From assembly GCF_001279585.1 (NCBI RefSeq), contig NZ_LGEC01000074.1:1-64000 (forward strand): a stretch of DNA of 64,000 bases. The letters are read 5' to 3'. The position numbers and the translations under genes were made by a program. The DNA comes from Nocardiopsis sp. NRRL B-16309 (GTDB lineage: Bacteria > Actinomycetota > Actinomycetes > Streptosporangiales > Streptosporangiaceae). Under the pieces are notes generated by a model. It was given only the letters and a program-made list of their open reading frames with translations, ran no database searches and was not told the DNA's origin. How positions within the stretch are numbered: position 1 is the stretch's first letter; each line of letters begins with the position of its first letter. Below are positions 1 through 8,784 of this stretch, in pieces.

Positions 1-137
1 CCACCCACGCCCGCACCGCCGACCGCATCCTGCTCCTGGTCCAGGGCCGCGTCACCGAAACCGGCACCCACCGCCAACTCCTGCTACGCGGCGGCGCCTA
101 CGCACGCCTGTACGCCCTGCACCGCCACACCGGCTGA
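1..137 (+). CDS. ABC exporter ATP-binding protein, C-terminal end (partial)
   Basis: Only the last 44 residues are present, read from base 3. They begin THARTADRILLLVQGRVTET, the H-loop and the strand that follows it in the nucleotide-binding domain of ABC transporters. The ending (GTHRQLL...YARLYALH) is typical of fused permease-ATPase exporters. The gene starts left of the window, so substrate and permease part are unknown. The soxR-like gene starts 50 nt downstream on the same strand, probably from its own promoter. Confidence 0.85.
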   Translation, partial: THARTADRILLLVQGRVTETGTHRQLLLRGGAYARLYALHRHTG

Positions 138-175
138 ACACACATCCACCAGGGCAGCCCCCACGCCGCACGCCC

Positions 176-181
176 TAGGAT
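176..181 (+). promoter_or_regulatory. -10 box of soxR, leaderless
   Basis: TAGGAT lies exactly 6 nt before the GTG start at 188, the distance at which transcription would begin on the start codon. The same bases also contain AGGA, so a short Shine-Dalgarno reading cannot be excluded. Confidence 0.5.
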
Positions 182-187
182 GAACAC

Positions 188-655
188 GTGTCACCCATCA
201 CCAAGGAACTCACCGTCGGCCAGGTCGCCGAACGCGCGGGCGTCGCCGTCTCCGCCCTGCACTTCTACGAACGCCAGGGCCTCATCCACAGCCGCCGCAC
301 CGCCGGCAACCAGCGCCGCTACCGCCGCGACACCCTGCGCCGCGTCTCCTTCATCCGCATCTCCCAGCGCGTGGGCCTGCCCCTGGCCCGCATCCGCCAG
401 GCCCTGGACGCCCTGCCCGACAACCGCACCCCCACCCCCCGCGACTGGGCCCGCGTCTCCGAACAGTGGCGCGACGAACTCGACACCCGCATCGACCAGC
501 TCATCCGCCTGCGCGACGACCTCACCGACTGCATCGGCTGCGGCTGCCTGTCCCTGGAGACCTGCACCCTGTCCAACCCCGACGACGAACTCGCCGCCGC
601 CGGCACCGGACCCCGCCGCCTGATGGTCGACACCATCAAGGCCGAGGACCGCTAG
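188..655 (+). CDS. soxR: SoxR-like redox-sensing MerR-family regulator
   Basis: This 155-residue MerR-family activator has an N-terminal winged helix-turn-helix (about residues 8-75), a dimerisation helix (about 85-113) and a cysteine cluster C115-x2-C118-x-C120-x5-C126 (CIGCGCLSLETC). That cluster matches the [2Fe-2S] ligand signature of SoxR. Known SoxR proteins sense redox-cycling compounds; in actinomycetes they control exporters and oxidoreductases for endogenous pigments rather than a superoxide regulon. I saw no SoxR box beside neighbouring genes. The GTG start at 188 is preceded by TAGGAT at 6 nt, suggesting a leaderless transcript. The tail after the cluster is about 29 residues, similar to other family members. 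Confidence 0.93.
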   Translation: MSPITKELTVGQVAERAGVAVSALHFYERQGLIHSRRTAGNQRRYRRDTLRRVSFIRISQRVGLPLARIRQALDALPDNRTPTPRDWARVSEQWRDELDTRIDQLIRLRDDLTDCIGCGCLSLETCTLSNPDDELAAAGTGPRRLMVDTIKAEDR

Positions 656-1012
656 GGCCTCTTCCGAGGACGCCGTCCCTCGCGAGCGGTGCATCCACTT
701 GTGCCCTGGCAAGGCCGGAGAAGACGCCGGCCCGGCCGTCGACTGAAGAGAACGCGGCGACAGTGCCGCTGGAGCGCCGCGCAGCAGGGCGCGTGTCCGC
801 CGAACACGCCCGAGGAGCATCCGCGGGCGTTCGGGTGGGCGCTCGCCCACCGGGCCGCCCCGACGATGCGCCGCTCCCCACACCCCGGCGCGGGGCCCTG
901 GCCCGTCCGCGCCCCCGTACAGGAGCTCCCCCGCGCCGTCTCACTCCCCAGAGGGACCCCCGCCCCACCACGGAGGGAGGCCCACACCCCCGCACGGCGC
1001 CACACTCAGACC
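656..1012. other. Intergenic region without a gene
   Basis: No supported coding sequence in 357 bp. It holds a weak hairpin (GGCCGG 713-718, CCGGCC 727-732) that could end soxR transcription. GGAGGGAGG at about 972-979 is too far (over 30 nt) from the next start to serve it. Confidence 0.5.
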
Positions 1013-1999
1013 ATGACCGCCACCCGCGCACCCGCCGACCCGGCCGCCGCCCACCCCCTGGCCACCGCCACCGCCGCCTGGGCCGCCCTCTACGGACTCC
1101 TGCGCCTGTACTGGACCCTCACCGACACCCGCCCCCGGCTACCGCCCGTCGGCGACGACCTCATCGCCTTCTCCGACTGGCCCATCATCGCCCTGGCCGC
1201 CACCACCCTGGCCCTGACCGCCGCACTGACCCGACCCACACCGCCCCTGCCCGCCCGCGCCCTGATCGCCGCCGCCTGGACCACCGCCGCCCTCATCACC
1301 GCCAGCGCCGTCCTGCTCCTGCTCGACGTCGTCGCCCTGCTCCTGCTCAACACCTCCGGCGTCCCCCTCTCCCCCGCCCCCATGGCCACCCGCCTGGGAG
1401 CCCTGGCCCTGGCCCTGGCCCTCGCCCACACCCCCCCCGGCGCCCACCGCCGCTGGATCGCCGACTGCCCCCGCTGCGGCCGCTCCGCCCGCACCCGCCC
1501 CGCCCCCCCGGCCACACCCGCCTGGGCCCACGCCGCCGCCTACACCGCCATCGCCGGCTGCCTCACCCGGATCCTGGTCCAGCTCCCCTTCGGCGAGCAC
1601 AGCCCCATGACCCCCACCGACCCCCTCCAAGCGGCCATCGCCACCACCGGACTGCTCCTCCTCTTCGGCTCGGCCGGCGTCCTGCTCCCCCTGGCCCTGG
1701 TCCACCCCTTCGGACGCACCTGGCCCCGCTGGGTCCCCCGCCTGGCCACCCGACCCGTCCCGCGCCCACTCGTCCTGGGCCCCGCCCTCTTCGCCACCCT
1801 GGGCATGAACACCTACTTCGGCATGAACCTCACAGGGCTGCTCCTGCGGGGCCCCGACTCCTACGGCGGCCACTTCCCCGACTGGTTCTGGTGGGCCTCC
1901 ATCGGCTCCTACGTCGTCTGGGGACTGGGCCTGGCCGCCGCCACCCTCTTCTACGCCCGGCGCACCCGCCCGGCCTGCGACCACTGCCACCGGCACTGA
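1013..1999 (+). CDS. Multi-pass membrane protein of unknown function
   Basis: I do not recognise this family. The 328-residue product has about eight hydrophobic segments: near residues 18-30, 48-70, 78-110, 125-145, 168-190, 205-228, 255-272 and 293-318. Two cysteine motifs face the ends: a CPRCG-like pair in the first half (DCPRCGRSAR, around residue 150) and CDHCHRH at the very C-terminus. The paired Cys/His clusters could bind a metal, but this is inference. ATG at 1013 is chosen because the peptide upstream of it in the same frame looks non-coding and because CACACT sits 6 nt before it, as in the leaderless genes of this window. A convergent hairpin closes it against rnhA. Confidence 0.7.
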   Translation: MTATRAPADPAAAHPLATATAAWAALYGLLRLYWTLTDTRPRLPPVGDDLIAFSDWPIIALAATTLALTAALTRPTPPLPARALIAAAWTTAALITASAVLLLLDVVALLLLNTSGVPLSPAPMATRLGALALALALAHTPPGAHRRWIADCPRCGRSARTRPAPPATPAWAHAAAYTAIAGCLTRILVQLPFGEHSPMTPTDPLQAAIATTGLLLLFGSAGVLLPLALVHPFGRTWPRWVPRLATRPVPRPLVLGPALFATLGMNTYFGMNLTGLLLRGPDSYGGHFPDWFWWASIGSYVVWGLGLAAATLFYARRTRPACDHCHRH

Positions 2000-2013
2000 C
2001 CCCGCACACACCA

Positions 2014-2040
2014 GTGGCGGCGGCCCCCGGCCACCGCCAC
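2014..2040. terminator. Hairpin between membrane protein gene and rnhA
   Basis: GTGGCGG (2014-2020) pairs with CCGCCAC (2034-2040). It lies in the 58-bp gap between two convergent genes, so it can stop both. Confidence 0.5.
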
Positions 2041-2057
2041 CCCCGCCCCGGACCCGC

Positions 2058-2531
2058 TCAGAGCCCGGCGGCCTCGTCCCTGCCCCGCCGCGCCAGCTCG
2101 TCCGCGCGCTCGTTGCCCTCATCACCGCTGTGCCCGCGCACCCAGCGCCACTCCACGTCATAGCGCGCCGACACCTCGTCCAGGCGCTGCCACAGGTCCA
2201 CGTTCTTGACCGGCTTCCTGTCGGCCGTACGCCACCCGCGCCGCTTCCAGTTCGCCACCCACGACGTGATGCCGTTGCGCACATAGGAGGAGTCGGTGTG
2301 CACCAGCACCGGCAGCGGCCGCTTCAGGCTCTCCAACGCCTGGATGGCCGCCATCAGCTCCATCCGGTTGTTGGTCGTCTGCGCCTCGCCCCCGTACATC
2401 TCCCGCTCGTGGTCACCGTAGCGAAGCCACACACCCCACCCTCCCGGGCCGGGGTTGCCGCTGCACGCCCCATCGGTGTAGATGACCACCTTCTGCGTCG
2501 GCTGCCCGCCGACCTCGTCCCCGTTGTGCAT
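2058..2531 (-). CDS. rnhA: Ribonuclease HI
   Basis: Type 1 RNase H, 157 residues, hydrolyses the RNA strand of RNA-DNA hybrids such as primers and R-loops. The four acidic catalytic residues are all visible: D20 in [16 protein letters not shown]58 in [10 protein letters not shown]80 in VHTDSSYV and D144 in NERADELA. The GNPGPGG loop and the basic patch [11 protein letters not shown] (substrate handle region) are also present, so it should be active. Length matches bacterial RnhA. The ATG at 2531 gives an N-terminal extension of about 10 residues; I see no strong ribosome site in front of it. It stands alone between convergent and divergent neighbours. Confidence 0.96.
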   Translation of the reverse strand: MHNGDEVGGQPTQKVVIYTDGACSGNPGPGGWGVWLRYGDHEREMYGGEAQTTNNRMELMAAIQALESLKRPLPVLVHTDSSYVRNGITSWVANWKRRGWRTADRKPVKNVDLWQRLDEVSARYDVEWRWVRGHSGDEGNERADELARRGRDEAAGL

Positions 2532-2762
2532 GCGCCGAAATCTACCGCCCCGCGCCCCGCCGCGGCACACCACCCCGCCCCCGACAGAGCCGAAAACCAG
2601 ACCAATCCACCATATTGGTCGGCCACACAGCCCATATTGGCCCCACACCACCCGCCACCAACCCCAATCCCCACCCCGCCACCGGCCACAAAACCGCTTG
2701 CCGCCACCCAGACCCGCCCACCACAATGGCCCGGCACACCCGCACATCCGCGAAAGGACCAC

Positions 2763-3131
2763 GTGCACCTCCACGCCATCACCATCGACTGCGCCGACGC
2801 CCACACCCTGGCCACCTTCTGGTCCCAGGCCCTGGGCCACCCCCTGGACCCCGACGACAAACCCGGCGACCCCGAAGCCCTCATCCGCCTCCCCCAGGGC
2901 CCGCCCCTGCTCTTCCTGGCCGTCCCCGAACCCAAGACCACCAAGAACCGCCTGCACCTGGACCTGTGCGCCGACCCCGGCACCACCCGCGAGGCCGAGG
3001 TCGCCCGCCTGCAACAGCTCGGCGCCACCCTGGTCGAGGACCGCCGCAACCCCGACGGCACCGGATGGGCCGTCCTGCACGACCCCGAGGGCCACGAGTT
3101 CTGCGTCGTGCGCGGCGACCACGAACGCTGA
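2763..3131 (+). CDS. VOC (glyoxalase/bleomycin-resistance) superfamily protein
   Basis: This 122-residue protein has two beta-alpha-beta-beta-beta modules of the vicinal oxygen chelate fold. The first starts at the N-terminus ([19 protein letters not shown]) and the second at about residue 62 ([10 protein letters not shown]). It ends with the usual [10 protein letters not shown] strand. The family includes glyoxalases, dioxygenases and drug-binding proteins; this compact single-chain type is common in actinomycetes and its substrate is not predictable from sequence. The GTG start at 2763 follows AAAGGA at 2753-2758. A strong hairpin separates it from the convergent deformylase gene. Confidence 0.85.
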   Translation: MHLHAITIDCADAHTLATFWSQALGHPLDPDDKPGDPEALIRLPQGPPLLFLAVPEPKTTKNRLHLDLCADPGTTREAEVARLQQLGATLVEDRRNPDGTGWAVLHDPEGHEFCVVRGDHER

Positions 3132-3141
3132 CACACCACAC

Positions 3142-3175
3142 AGGGGGTGCCCCGGCCACCGCCGGGACACCCCCT
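3142..3175. terminator. Bidirectional terminator hairpin (VOC / def)
   Basis: AGGGGGTG (3142-3149) pairs with CACCCCCT (3168-3175). Inside it CCCGGC (3151-3156) pairs with GCCGGG (3161-3166) around a 4-nt loop, with one c/a mismatch between the two stems. Confidence 0.75.
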
Positions 3176-3198
3176 GACACACCCTCCGCGCCCGGGGC

Positions 3199-3867
3199 TC
3201 AGCCCCCGAACTCGCGCACCAGCTCCGCCGTGCGCTCCTCGCGCCGATCGAACACGCTGTCGGCCATCTCGCTCATCTTCTTCAGCACCCGCTTGCGCTC
3301 ACGCGCCGAGAGCCGGTCGATGTAGAGCCGCCCCAGCGTGTGATCGGTCTCGTGCTGCAGGCACCGCGCGAAGTAGCCCTGCCCCGACAGCACCACCTCG
3401 GCCCCCTCCCGGTCCACACCGCGCACCGTCGCCCGCTCCAACCGCCCCAGGTCCGCGTGCGGCCCCGGCACCGACAGGCACCCCTCCGACTCCACCACCA
3501 GCACGTCCTCGGCGCCGCGCTCCTCCAGCACCGGGTTGACCACGTGCCCCACGTGGCGCACACCCTCATCGTCGGGGCAGTCGTAGACGAAGACCCGCAG
3601 GTCCACACCCACCTGGTTGGCCGCCAGCCCCACGCCCTCGGCCGCGTACATCGTCACGAACATGTCGTCGATCAGCCGCGCCAGCTCCCCGCCGCCCAGC
3701 ATCTCCCGCGGCACGTCGGCGCAGCGCCGGTGCAGCACCTCCTCGCCCGTCACCGTGATCCGCCGGACCCGGCCGCGGGCGGCCTCGGGCGCCAGCTCCG
3801 GGTACTCCGCCACCTCCCGGCCCTGGACGACGGCGGCTACCTGGGCAGGCGTGGACTGCTCCGACAT
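3199..3867 (-). CDS. def: Peptide deformylase
   Basis: Removes the formyl group from the N-terminal methionine of new proteins, using a metal ion. All three family motifs are intact: [10 protein letters not shown] (residues 78-87), EGCLSVPG with metal ligand C130, and QHETDH with H172, E173 and H176. The 222-residue chain is longer than E. coli Def because of an N-terminal stretch of about 35 residues and a basic C-terminal tail, as in other actinobacterial deformylases. ATG at 3867 is preferred over an in-frame start 48 nt upstream because GAGAGTAGAACC lies directly before it and the extra residues look non-coding. No formyltransferase gene lies beside it. Confidence 0.96.
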   Translation of the reverse strand: MSEQSTPAQVAAVVQGREVAEYPELAPEAARGRVRRITVTGEEVLHRRCADVPREMLGGGELARLIDDMFVTMYAAEGVGLAANQVGVDLRVFVYDCPDDEGVRHVGHVVNPVLEERGAEDVLVVESEGCLSVPGPHADLGRLERATVRGVDREGAEVVLSGQGYFARCLQHETDHTLGRLYIDRLSARERKRVLKKMSEMADSVFDRREERTAELVREFGG

Positions 3868-3975
3868 GGTTCTACTCTCACAACGTGCTCGGGGAGACGA
3901 CAGGCGGCCCAACACGCCGCCAACACCCCGAAAAATAGCACGAAACGGCAGGTCACCCCCGCGCCCGCGGGACCC

Positions 3976-4419
3976 TCACCGAAACCACGCGTTGCCCTGG
4001 ATGAAGCACCTGGCCAGGTAGTCGCGCAGCGACACCACCACCAGGCGGCGGCGGTCGCTCTCGTGGTCCCACACCACGATCCCCGGGCCGTAGTCGGTGT
4101 GCACGTAGGCGAACTGCGGACCCATGTCCGAGTCGCCGAAGAAGATCATCTCGTCGAAGGGCGCGTACAGCTCCAGGTAGTCCGGCTCCCGCCGCATGGC
4201 CAGGTTGTCCTCCACCAGGCGCCGCGCACTCCACACCACCGCGTCCCCGTACTCGTTGGACACACCGTCGGTCTCCCTCAGCAGCGACGCCAACTCGAAG
4301 GGCAGGGGCAGCATCAGGTGCTTCTCCACCTCGGCCAGGGTCACCTCATCGGCCGGATCGTTCAGATCGGCCTCGGGATACATCTGCAGGATCAGTTCAC
4401 GCCACACACTCCCGATCAT
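3976..4419 (-). CDS. SMI1/KNR4 (SUKH) family protein
   Basis: The 147-residue product has the SUKH pattern: a helix, then LPLPFELASLLRETDGVSNE (about residues 38-57), the characteristic 'LP..y..fl..tNG' segment, then beta strands around residues 95-130. SUKH proteins are best known as immunity proteins of polymorphic toxin systems; orphans are common and some have other roles. No toxin gene with Rhs, ALF or similar features is nearby. The start is uncertain: ATG at 4419 lacks a good ribosome site, and another in-frame start lies at 4479. I chose 4419 because the domain begins immediately after it. Confidence 0.7.
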   Translation of the reverse strand: MIGSVWRELILQMYPEADLNDPADEVTLAEVEKHLMLPLPFELASLLRETDGVSNEYGDAVVWSARRLVEDNLAMRREPDYLELYAPFDEMIFFGDSDMGPQFAYVHTDYGPGIVVWDHESDRRRLVVVSLRDYLARCFIQGNAWFR

Positions 4420-4739
4420 CACAGGTCGTGGCAACCCACGGGAAATCGACGTCGGCGAGTTGCGCCAAAAACCCGCCAATCCGGCCCTCTCACCCCCACA
4501 AACCTCCCATCAGGGCCATACCGCCCGCCCCGGACCAGCCACCGACCCCCGCCCCCACCACGCCCGAAAAGCCCAAAAACGCCCACAACACCACCCTGCG
4601 TGACAACACCACCACACAACCGATGGAATAGACCCACCACCACCCACAAAAAAGGGCCCCACCACCACCGCGCCCACACACCACCACGCGACAGAATGGA
4701 ACCATCACCACACACCAGCAGGAACGGACCGCACCACAC
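4420..4739. other. Intergenic, CA-rich simple-sequence tract
   Basis: 320 bp without a gene. The + strand is dominated by CCA/CAC-type runs (for example around 4605-4690) with little G. It separates the divergent SUKH and histidine-kinase genes, so it should hold both promoters; I cannot point to clear -35/-10 pairs. Confidence 0.5.
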
Positions 4740-6035
4740 ATGGCCAACGCCCCACACCACCGAGCAGGCCCACACCACACCGGCCCGCTCACCACCCTGG
4801 CCTACCTCGTCCTGCTCATCTCCCAGAACATCGCCACCCTCCTCCTACTCCCCCTCGTCATCGCCTCCGCCGTCCTCACCCTCATCTGGATCGGCCTCCC
4901 CTTCATCATCCTCACCGCCACCCTCCTACGCACCCTCGCCGACACCCAACGCCGCACCCTCGGCCACATCCTCCACCAAGGCCGCATCCCCTCCGTCTAC
5001 CGCCCCGTACCCCCCACCGGCCTCGTCCCCCGCGCCGGCGCCATCATCACCGACCCCGCCACCTGGAAAGACCTCCTCTGGCTCGTCTCCACACCAGCCA
5101 GCGTCTCCCTCATCCTCATCCCCGCCGCCTTCCTCGCCCACGGCACCCTCCACCTCCTCTTCACCCTCAACACCCTCCTCCACCTCATCCCCGCCTTCCC
5201 CCTCTACGGCTTCTACACCCCCACCAACCTCCCCCAAACCCTCCTGCCCCTCCTCACCGGCGCCATCCTGCTCTACCTCGCCTACATCACCACCCCCCGC
5301 GCCATCACCCTCTACATCCGCTTCAACCGCCTCCTCCTCTCCCCCACCGAAAAAGCCCGACTCACCGCCCGCGTCGCCCACCTCGCCACCAGCCGCGCCA
5401 ACACCATCGACACCCAGGCCGCCGAGATCCGCCGCATCGAACGCGACCTCCACGACGGCGCCCAAGCCCGCCTCGTCGCCCTCGGCATGAACCTCGGCAT
5501 GGCCGAGAACATCGTCGAAACCGACCCCGAAACAGCCCGCACCATGCTCGCCGAAGCCCGCGAGACCACCCGCCACGCCCTCATCGAACTCCGCGACCTC
5601 GTCCGCGGCATCCACCCACCCGTCCTCGTCGAACGCGGACTCCACGGCGCCGTCCACGCCCTCGCCCTCACCCACCACCTCCCCATCAGCGTCACCATCG
5701 ACCTCGACGGCCGCCCCGCCGACCCCGTCGAATCCGCCGCCTACTTCGCCATCGCCGAGCTCCTCACCAACACCGTCAAACACTCCAGCGCCACCCACGC
5801 CTGGATCCACATCAACCACGGCCGCAACCGCCTCGTCATCACCATCACCGACAACGGCACCGGCGGAGCCGATGCCACCCCCGGCAGCGGCCTCTCCGGC
5901 ATCCGTCGCCGCCTCGACGCATTCGATGGCACGATGAGCGTCACCAGCCCCCCGGGCGGCCCCACCATCGTGACCCTGGAGATCCCGTGCGCGTTGTCAT
6001 CGCCGAAGACCTTGCCCTCCTCCGCGACGGTCTGA
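4740..6035 (+). CDS. Sensor histidine kinase, NarL/DesK type
   Basis: A 431-residue membrane kinase. Two long hydrophobic hairpins occupy about residues 17-65 and 112-195, resembling the actinobacterial 'putative sensor domain'. The HisKA_3 dimerisation helix follows, with phosphorylatable H238 in IERDLHDGAQARLVALGMNL. An HATPase domain ends the protein, with N-box AELLTNTVKHS, G1 ITDNGTGGA and G2 GSGLSGIRRRL. It should autophosphorylate and pass the phosphate to the response regulator encoded next. The two genes overlap by 49 nt (5987-6035), which implies translational coupling. GGAAC about 15 nt upstream of ATG 4740 is a poor ribosome site, so the start is moderately sure. The signal sensed is unknown; no target exporter is adjacent on the same strand. 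Confidence 0.93.
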   Translation: MANAPHHRAGPHHTGPLTTLAYLVLLISQNIATLLLLPLVIASAVLTLIWIGLPFIILTATLLRTLADTQRRTLGHILHQGRIPSVYRPVPPTGLVPRAGAIITDPATWKDLLWLVSTPASVSLILIPAAFLAHGTLHLLFTLNTLLHLIPAFPLYGFYTPTNLPQTLLPLLTGAILLYLAYITTPRAITLYIRFNRLLLSPTEKARLTARVAHLATSRANTIDTQAAEIRRIERDLHDGAQARLVALGMNLGMAENIVETDPETARTMLAEARETTRHALIELRDLVRGIHPPVLVERGLHGAVHALALTHHLPISVTIDLDGRPADPVESAAYFAIAELLTNTVKHSSATHAWIHINHGRNRLVITITDNGTGGADATPGSGLSGIRRRLDAFDGTMSVTSPPGGPTIVTLEIPCALSSPKTLPSSATV

Positions 6036-6634
6036 TCCGACTCCTCGAAGCGCACGACTTCACCGTCGTCGCCGCCGTCGACAACGGACCCGACCTCCAA
6101 GCCGCCCTCACCGAACACAAACCCGACGTCGCCGTCGTCGACGTCCGCCTACCCCCCACCTTCACCGACGAAGGCCTCCAAGCCGCCCTCGGAGCCCGCG
6201 CCCAGGTCCCCGGCCTGCCCATCCTCGTACTGTCCCAACACGTCGAACAGCTCTACGCGCGCGAACTCCTCTCCGACGACACCGGCGCCGTCGGCTACCT
6301 CCTCAAGGACCGCGTCCTCGACATCGGCCAGTTCATCGAAGCCGTCCGCCGCGTCGCCGACGGCGGAACCGCCATGGACCCTGCCGTCATCTCCCAACTC
6401 CTCGCCCGCCAGGACCAGAGCGGCCCCCTCGCCCAACTCACCCCCCGCGAACGCGAAGTCCTCGCCGAAATGGCCGAAGGCCGCTCCAACTCCGCCATCG
6501 CCGGACGCCTCTACATCACCGAAAAGGCCGTCAGCAAACACATCAACAACATCTTCACCAAACTCGACCTGCCGCCCTCCTCCGACGACAGCCGCCGCGT
6601 CCTCGCCGTCCTGGCCTACCTCAACGGCCAGTAG
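5987..6634 (+). CDS. Response regulator, NarL/LuxR family
   Basis: 215 residues. The receiver domain (1-125) has acidic residues at E7/D8, phospho-acceptor D52 in VAVVDVRLPP, and the lysine in GYLLKDRV. The C-terminal LuxR-type helix-turn-helix begins at LTPREREVLAEMAEG (about 150) and includes the recognition helix ITEKAVSKHINNIF. It is the partner of the overlapping upstream histidine kinase. The GTG at 5987 is the only start that keeps the canonical beginning RVVIAED. The gene ends before a convergent hairpin at 6652-6681. Confidence 0.95.
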   Translation: MRVVIAEDLALLRDGLIRLLEAHDFTVVAAVDNGPDLQAALTEHKPDVAVVDVRLPPTFTDEGLQAALGARAQVPGLPILVLSQHVEQLYARELLSDDTGAVGYLLKDRVLDIGQFIEAVRRVADGGTAMDPAVISQLLARQDQSGPLAQLTPREREVLAEMAEGRSNSAIAGRLYITEKAVSKHINNIFTKLDLPPSSDDSRRVLAVLAYLNGQ

Positions 6635-6651
6635 ACCCCGCACACGACGAA

Positions 6652-6681
6652 GCCGCGGCCCCCACCCACCGGGACCGCGGC
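6652..6681. terminator. Bidirectional terminator hairpin
   Basis: GCCGCGG (6652-6658) pairs with CCGCGGC (6675-6681), and the stem can extend inward through CCC/GGG with one mismatch. It lies between the convergent response-regulator and acyl-ligase-like genes. Confidence 0.65.
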
Positions 6682-6693
6682 ACACCACACCCG

Positions 6694-8643
6694 CTACGAC
6701 TCGCGACGCACGCGGTACAACCCGTCGATCTCCTCCGCGAACGCCCGCAACACCGCCTCACGCCGCAACTCACCCGACGGCTGCACCAGCCCCGACTGCG
6801 ACGTGAACTCCTCCGCCAACACATGGAACGACCGCACCGCCAGATGCCGCGGCACCGAACGGTTCGCCTCGTACACCAACCCCTGCACCTCACGCAACAG
6901 ATCACGGTCCCCCGCGATCTCCTCCGGCGCCATCGACAACGGCCGCCCGTTCACCAACCGCCAGTACTCCAACTGGTCACGCACCAACGTCACCAGCGCA
7001 CTCGCGAACGGCCGCCCCTCCACGATCACCAACACCTGGCTGATCAGCGGATGCGCCCGCAACCGGGCCTCGAACTCCGCCACCAGCTCCGCGTCCGAGC
7101 GCTCACCCGGCTCCTCCACCACCGGCTCCGGCGACCACGACTCCACCGCCACACGCTCCTGCGCCGGCCCCACCGCCACACCCGGCTCCGCACGCTCCAC
7201 CACGGCACCCGCCGCCGAACGCGCCGCGAACCGGCCCGGCACCTCGGCCATCGCCGCCTGCGCACGCAACCGGCCACGCAGACTCACAAAACCCGCGTCG
7301 TCGACCTCCACGGCCACACCCGTGGCCAACCACCCATCGCGGAACGCGCTCCGCGAGCCCTCCACATCCCCCCAGTAACCCGAGAACACCCCGCCACCAC
7401 GCACATAGGCCTCACCCTCCGGCGAAACCCACAGCTCACGATCGTCCAACAGACGACCCACCGTCCCCGACACACGGTCCCCCACCGCGTTCGCCGAGAA
7501 CGCACCCGCCGTCTCCGGCGTACCGAACACCTGCATCACCGGCACACCCACACCGCCGAAGAACGCGTCCAACTCGTGCGACAGCCCGCCGCCCCAGCAC
7601 ACACCCAGATGCACCCGGTTGCCGAACAGCTCCCGCACCCGCACGAACGACCAGCCGTACATCGACCGCGACAGCCGCCGCCACGCACCCTTCTTCGGCG
7701 ACTGGTCGAAGTCCACCGCCGCCGCCACCGACGCGTTGAACGTCGCCAGCGAATCCCACCCCGTCGACTGCGCCCGCTCACGCTCCACGGCGAACACCGA
7801 CTCCAACTGCGCCGCCGAACACACCAGCACCGTCGGCCGGAACGAGGACACACCCGCCATCAGCGTCCCCGGCGCCGTCAACCCCACACGCACCCGGCCC
7901 ACCACACACGCCAGCAACGACGCCAACCCCTGGACCTGCGTCAACGGCAGATCCAACAGCGCACTCGCCCGCCCCGGATCCAACTCCGACAACCGCGGCC
8001 ACATCCGGTCCACCAACGACGCCGCCGCCGTCAACAGCGCACCGTGCGAGAGCACCACACCCCGCGTCTCCCGCGAAACCGTACTCAGCGGGTACAACAC
8101 CACCGCCGCGTCCTCGGGCCGCGTCTCATCACGCCGGAACCGCACCGACGTCGCGTCCATGTACGCACCCAGCGACACCACACCCGGCAGATCCGGCTCC
8201 AACCGCCACACACGCCCCAGGTCCGGCAGCTCCCGCTGCAGACCCGTCACCGTGCCCAACAGCCGCTCACCCTCCACCAGAGCAGCCGCGGGACGCGTCT
8301 GACGCACCACGTGCACCACACGCTCCGCCGAAGCCGACGGCTCCAACGGCACCACCACACCGCGCACCGACCACACCGCGAACGCGACCCGCACCCACTC
8401 CTGGTGCGAACCGGACACCACCAGCACCCGGTCGCCCTCACCCACACCGGCAGCGATCAGCCCCTTGGCCACCGACGTCACGTCCGTGGCGAACTCACCC
8501 GCCGTCCGACGCCGCCAACCATCGCCCACCGGCACCGAGAACAGTTCGGCATGCGCGTCACCGGACGCCCCCTCGTACACCAGGTCGCCCAGCCCGGACA
8601 TCGCCCGAGCCCGCACACCGGGGGTGACACCAGCCTCGCCCAT
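6694..8643 (-). CDS. Long-chain acyl-CoA-ligase-like protein with degenerate catalytic motifs
   Basis: The fold is that of FadD15-type adenylate-forming enzymes over about 649 residues, but the catalytic motifs are eroded. The phosphate loop, normally TSGTTGxPKG, reads YPLSTVSRETRGVV (about 185-198). The Tyr-Gly-x-Thr-Glu motif reads FGTPETAG. The ATP-ribose motif, normally GWxxTGD, reads GWLATGV. The C-terminal catalytic lysine (consensus PTLKxRR) is E625 in QPSGELRR. It may bind an acyl-AMP-like ligand or act as a scaffold; ligase activity looks unlikely. ATG at 8643 is preferred over GTG 8649 because AGAGGA sits 9 nt before the ATG but only 3 nt before the GTG. A Bcr/CflA exporter gene lies upstream on the same strand, about 140 nt away. 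Confidence 0.8.
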   Translation of the reverse strand: MGEAGVTPGVRARAMSGLGDLVYEGASGDAHAELFSVPVGDGWRRRTAGEFATDVTSVAKGLIAAGVGEGDRVLVVSGSHQEWVRVAFAVWSVRGVVVPLEPSASAERVVHVVRQTRPAAALVEGERLLGTVTGLQRELPDLGRVWRLEPDLPGVVSLGAYMDATSVRFRRDETRPEDAAVVLYPLSTVSRETRGVVLSHGALLTAAASLVDRMWPRLSELDPGRASALLDLPLTQVQGLASLLACVVGRVRVGLTAPGTLMAGVSSFRPTVLVCSAAQLESVFAVERERAQSTGWDSLATFNASVAAAVDFDQSPKKGAWRRLSRSMYGWSFVRVRELFGNRVHLGVCWGGGLSHELDAFFGGVGVPVMQVFGTPETAGAFSANAVGDRVSGTVGRLLDDRELWVSPEGEAYVRGGGVFSGYWGDVEGSRSAFRDGWLATGVAVEVDDAGFVSLRGRLRAQAAMAEVPGRFAARSAAGAVVERAEPGVAVGPAQERVAVESWSPEPVVEEPGERSDAELVAEFEARLRAHPLISQVLVIVEGRPFASALVTLVRDQLEYWRLVNGRPLSMAPEEIAGDRDLLREVQGLVYEANRSVPRHLAVRSFHVLAEEFTSQSGLVQPSGELRREAVLRAFAEEIDGLYRVRRES

Positions 8644-8784
8644 ACCCACTCATCCTCTGCCACATCAGAAGGCGGACCAGGCACAGACCGGAGCCGCCTC
8701 AATCGGGGAATAGAGCCCTACTGTGCCCACAATCCCCTGTTCAGGCAACCCGACGCAGTCAGGAGGAAACAAGGCATCGTGTGG

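Noticed and set aside
466..2163. 565-codon open frame on the + strand across soxR and the membrane-protein gene
   Set aside because: Arg/Pro/His-rich translation typical of an out-of-frame reading of GC-rich genes; overlaps real genes in both frames.
3340..5490. 716-codon + strand open frame over def, SUKH and the histidine kinase
   Set aside because: Shadow frame: low-complexity His/Pro/Ser translation, no domain, and antisense to two genes with intact motifs.
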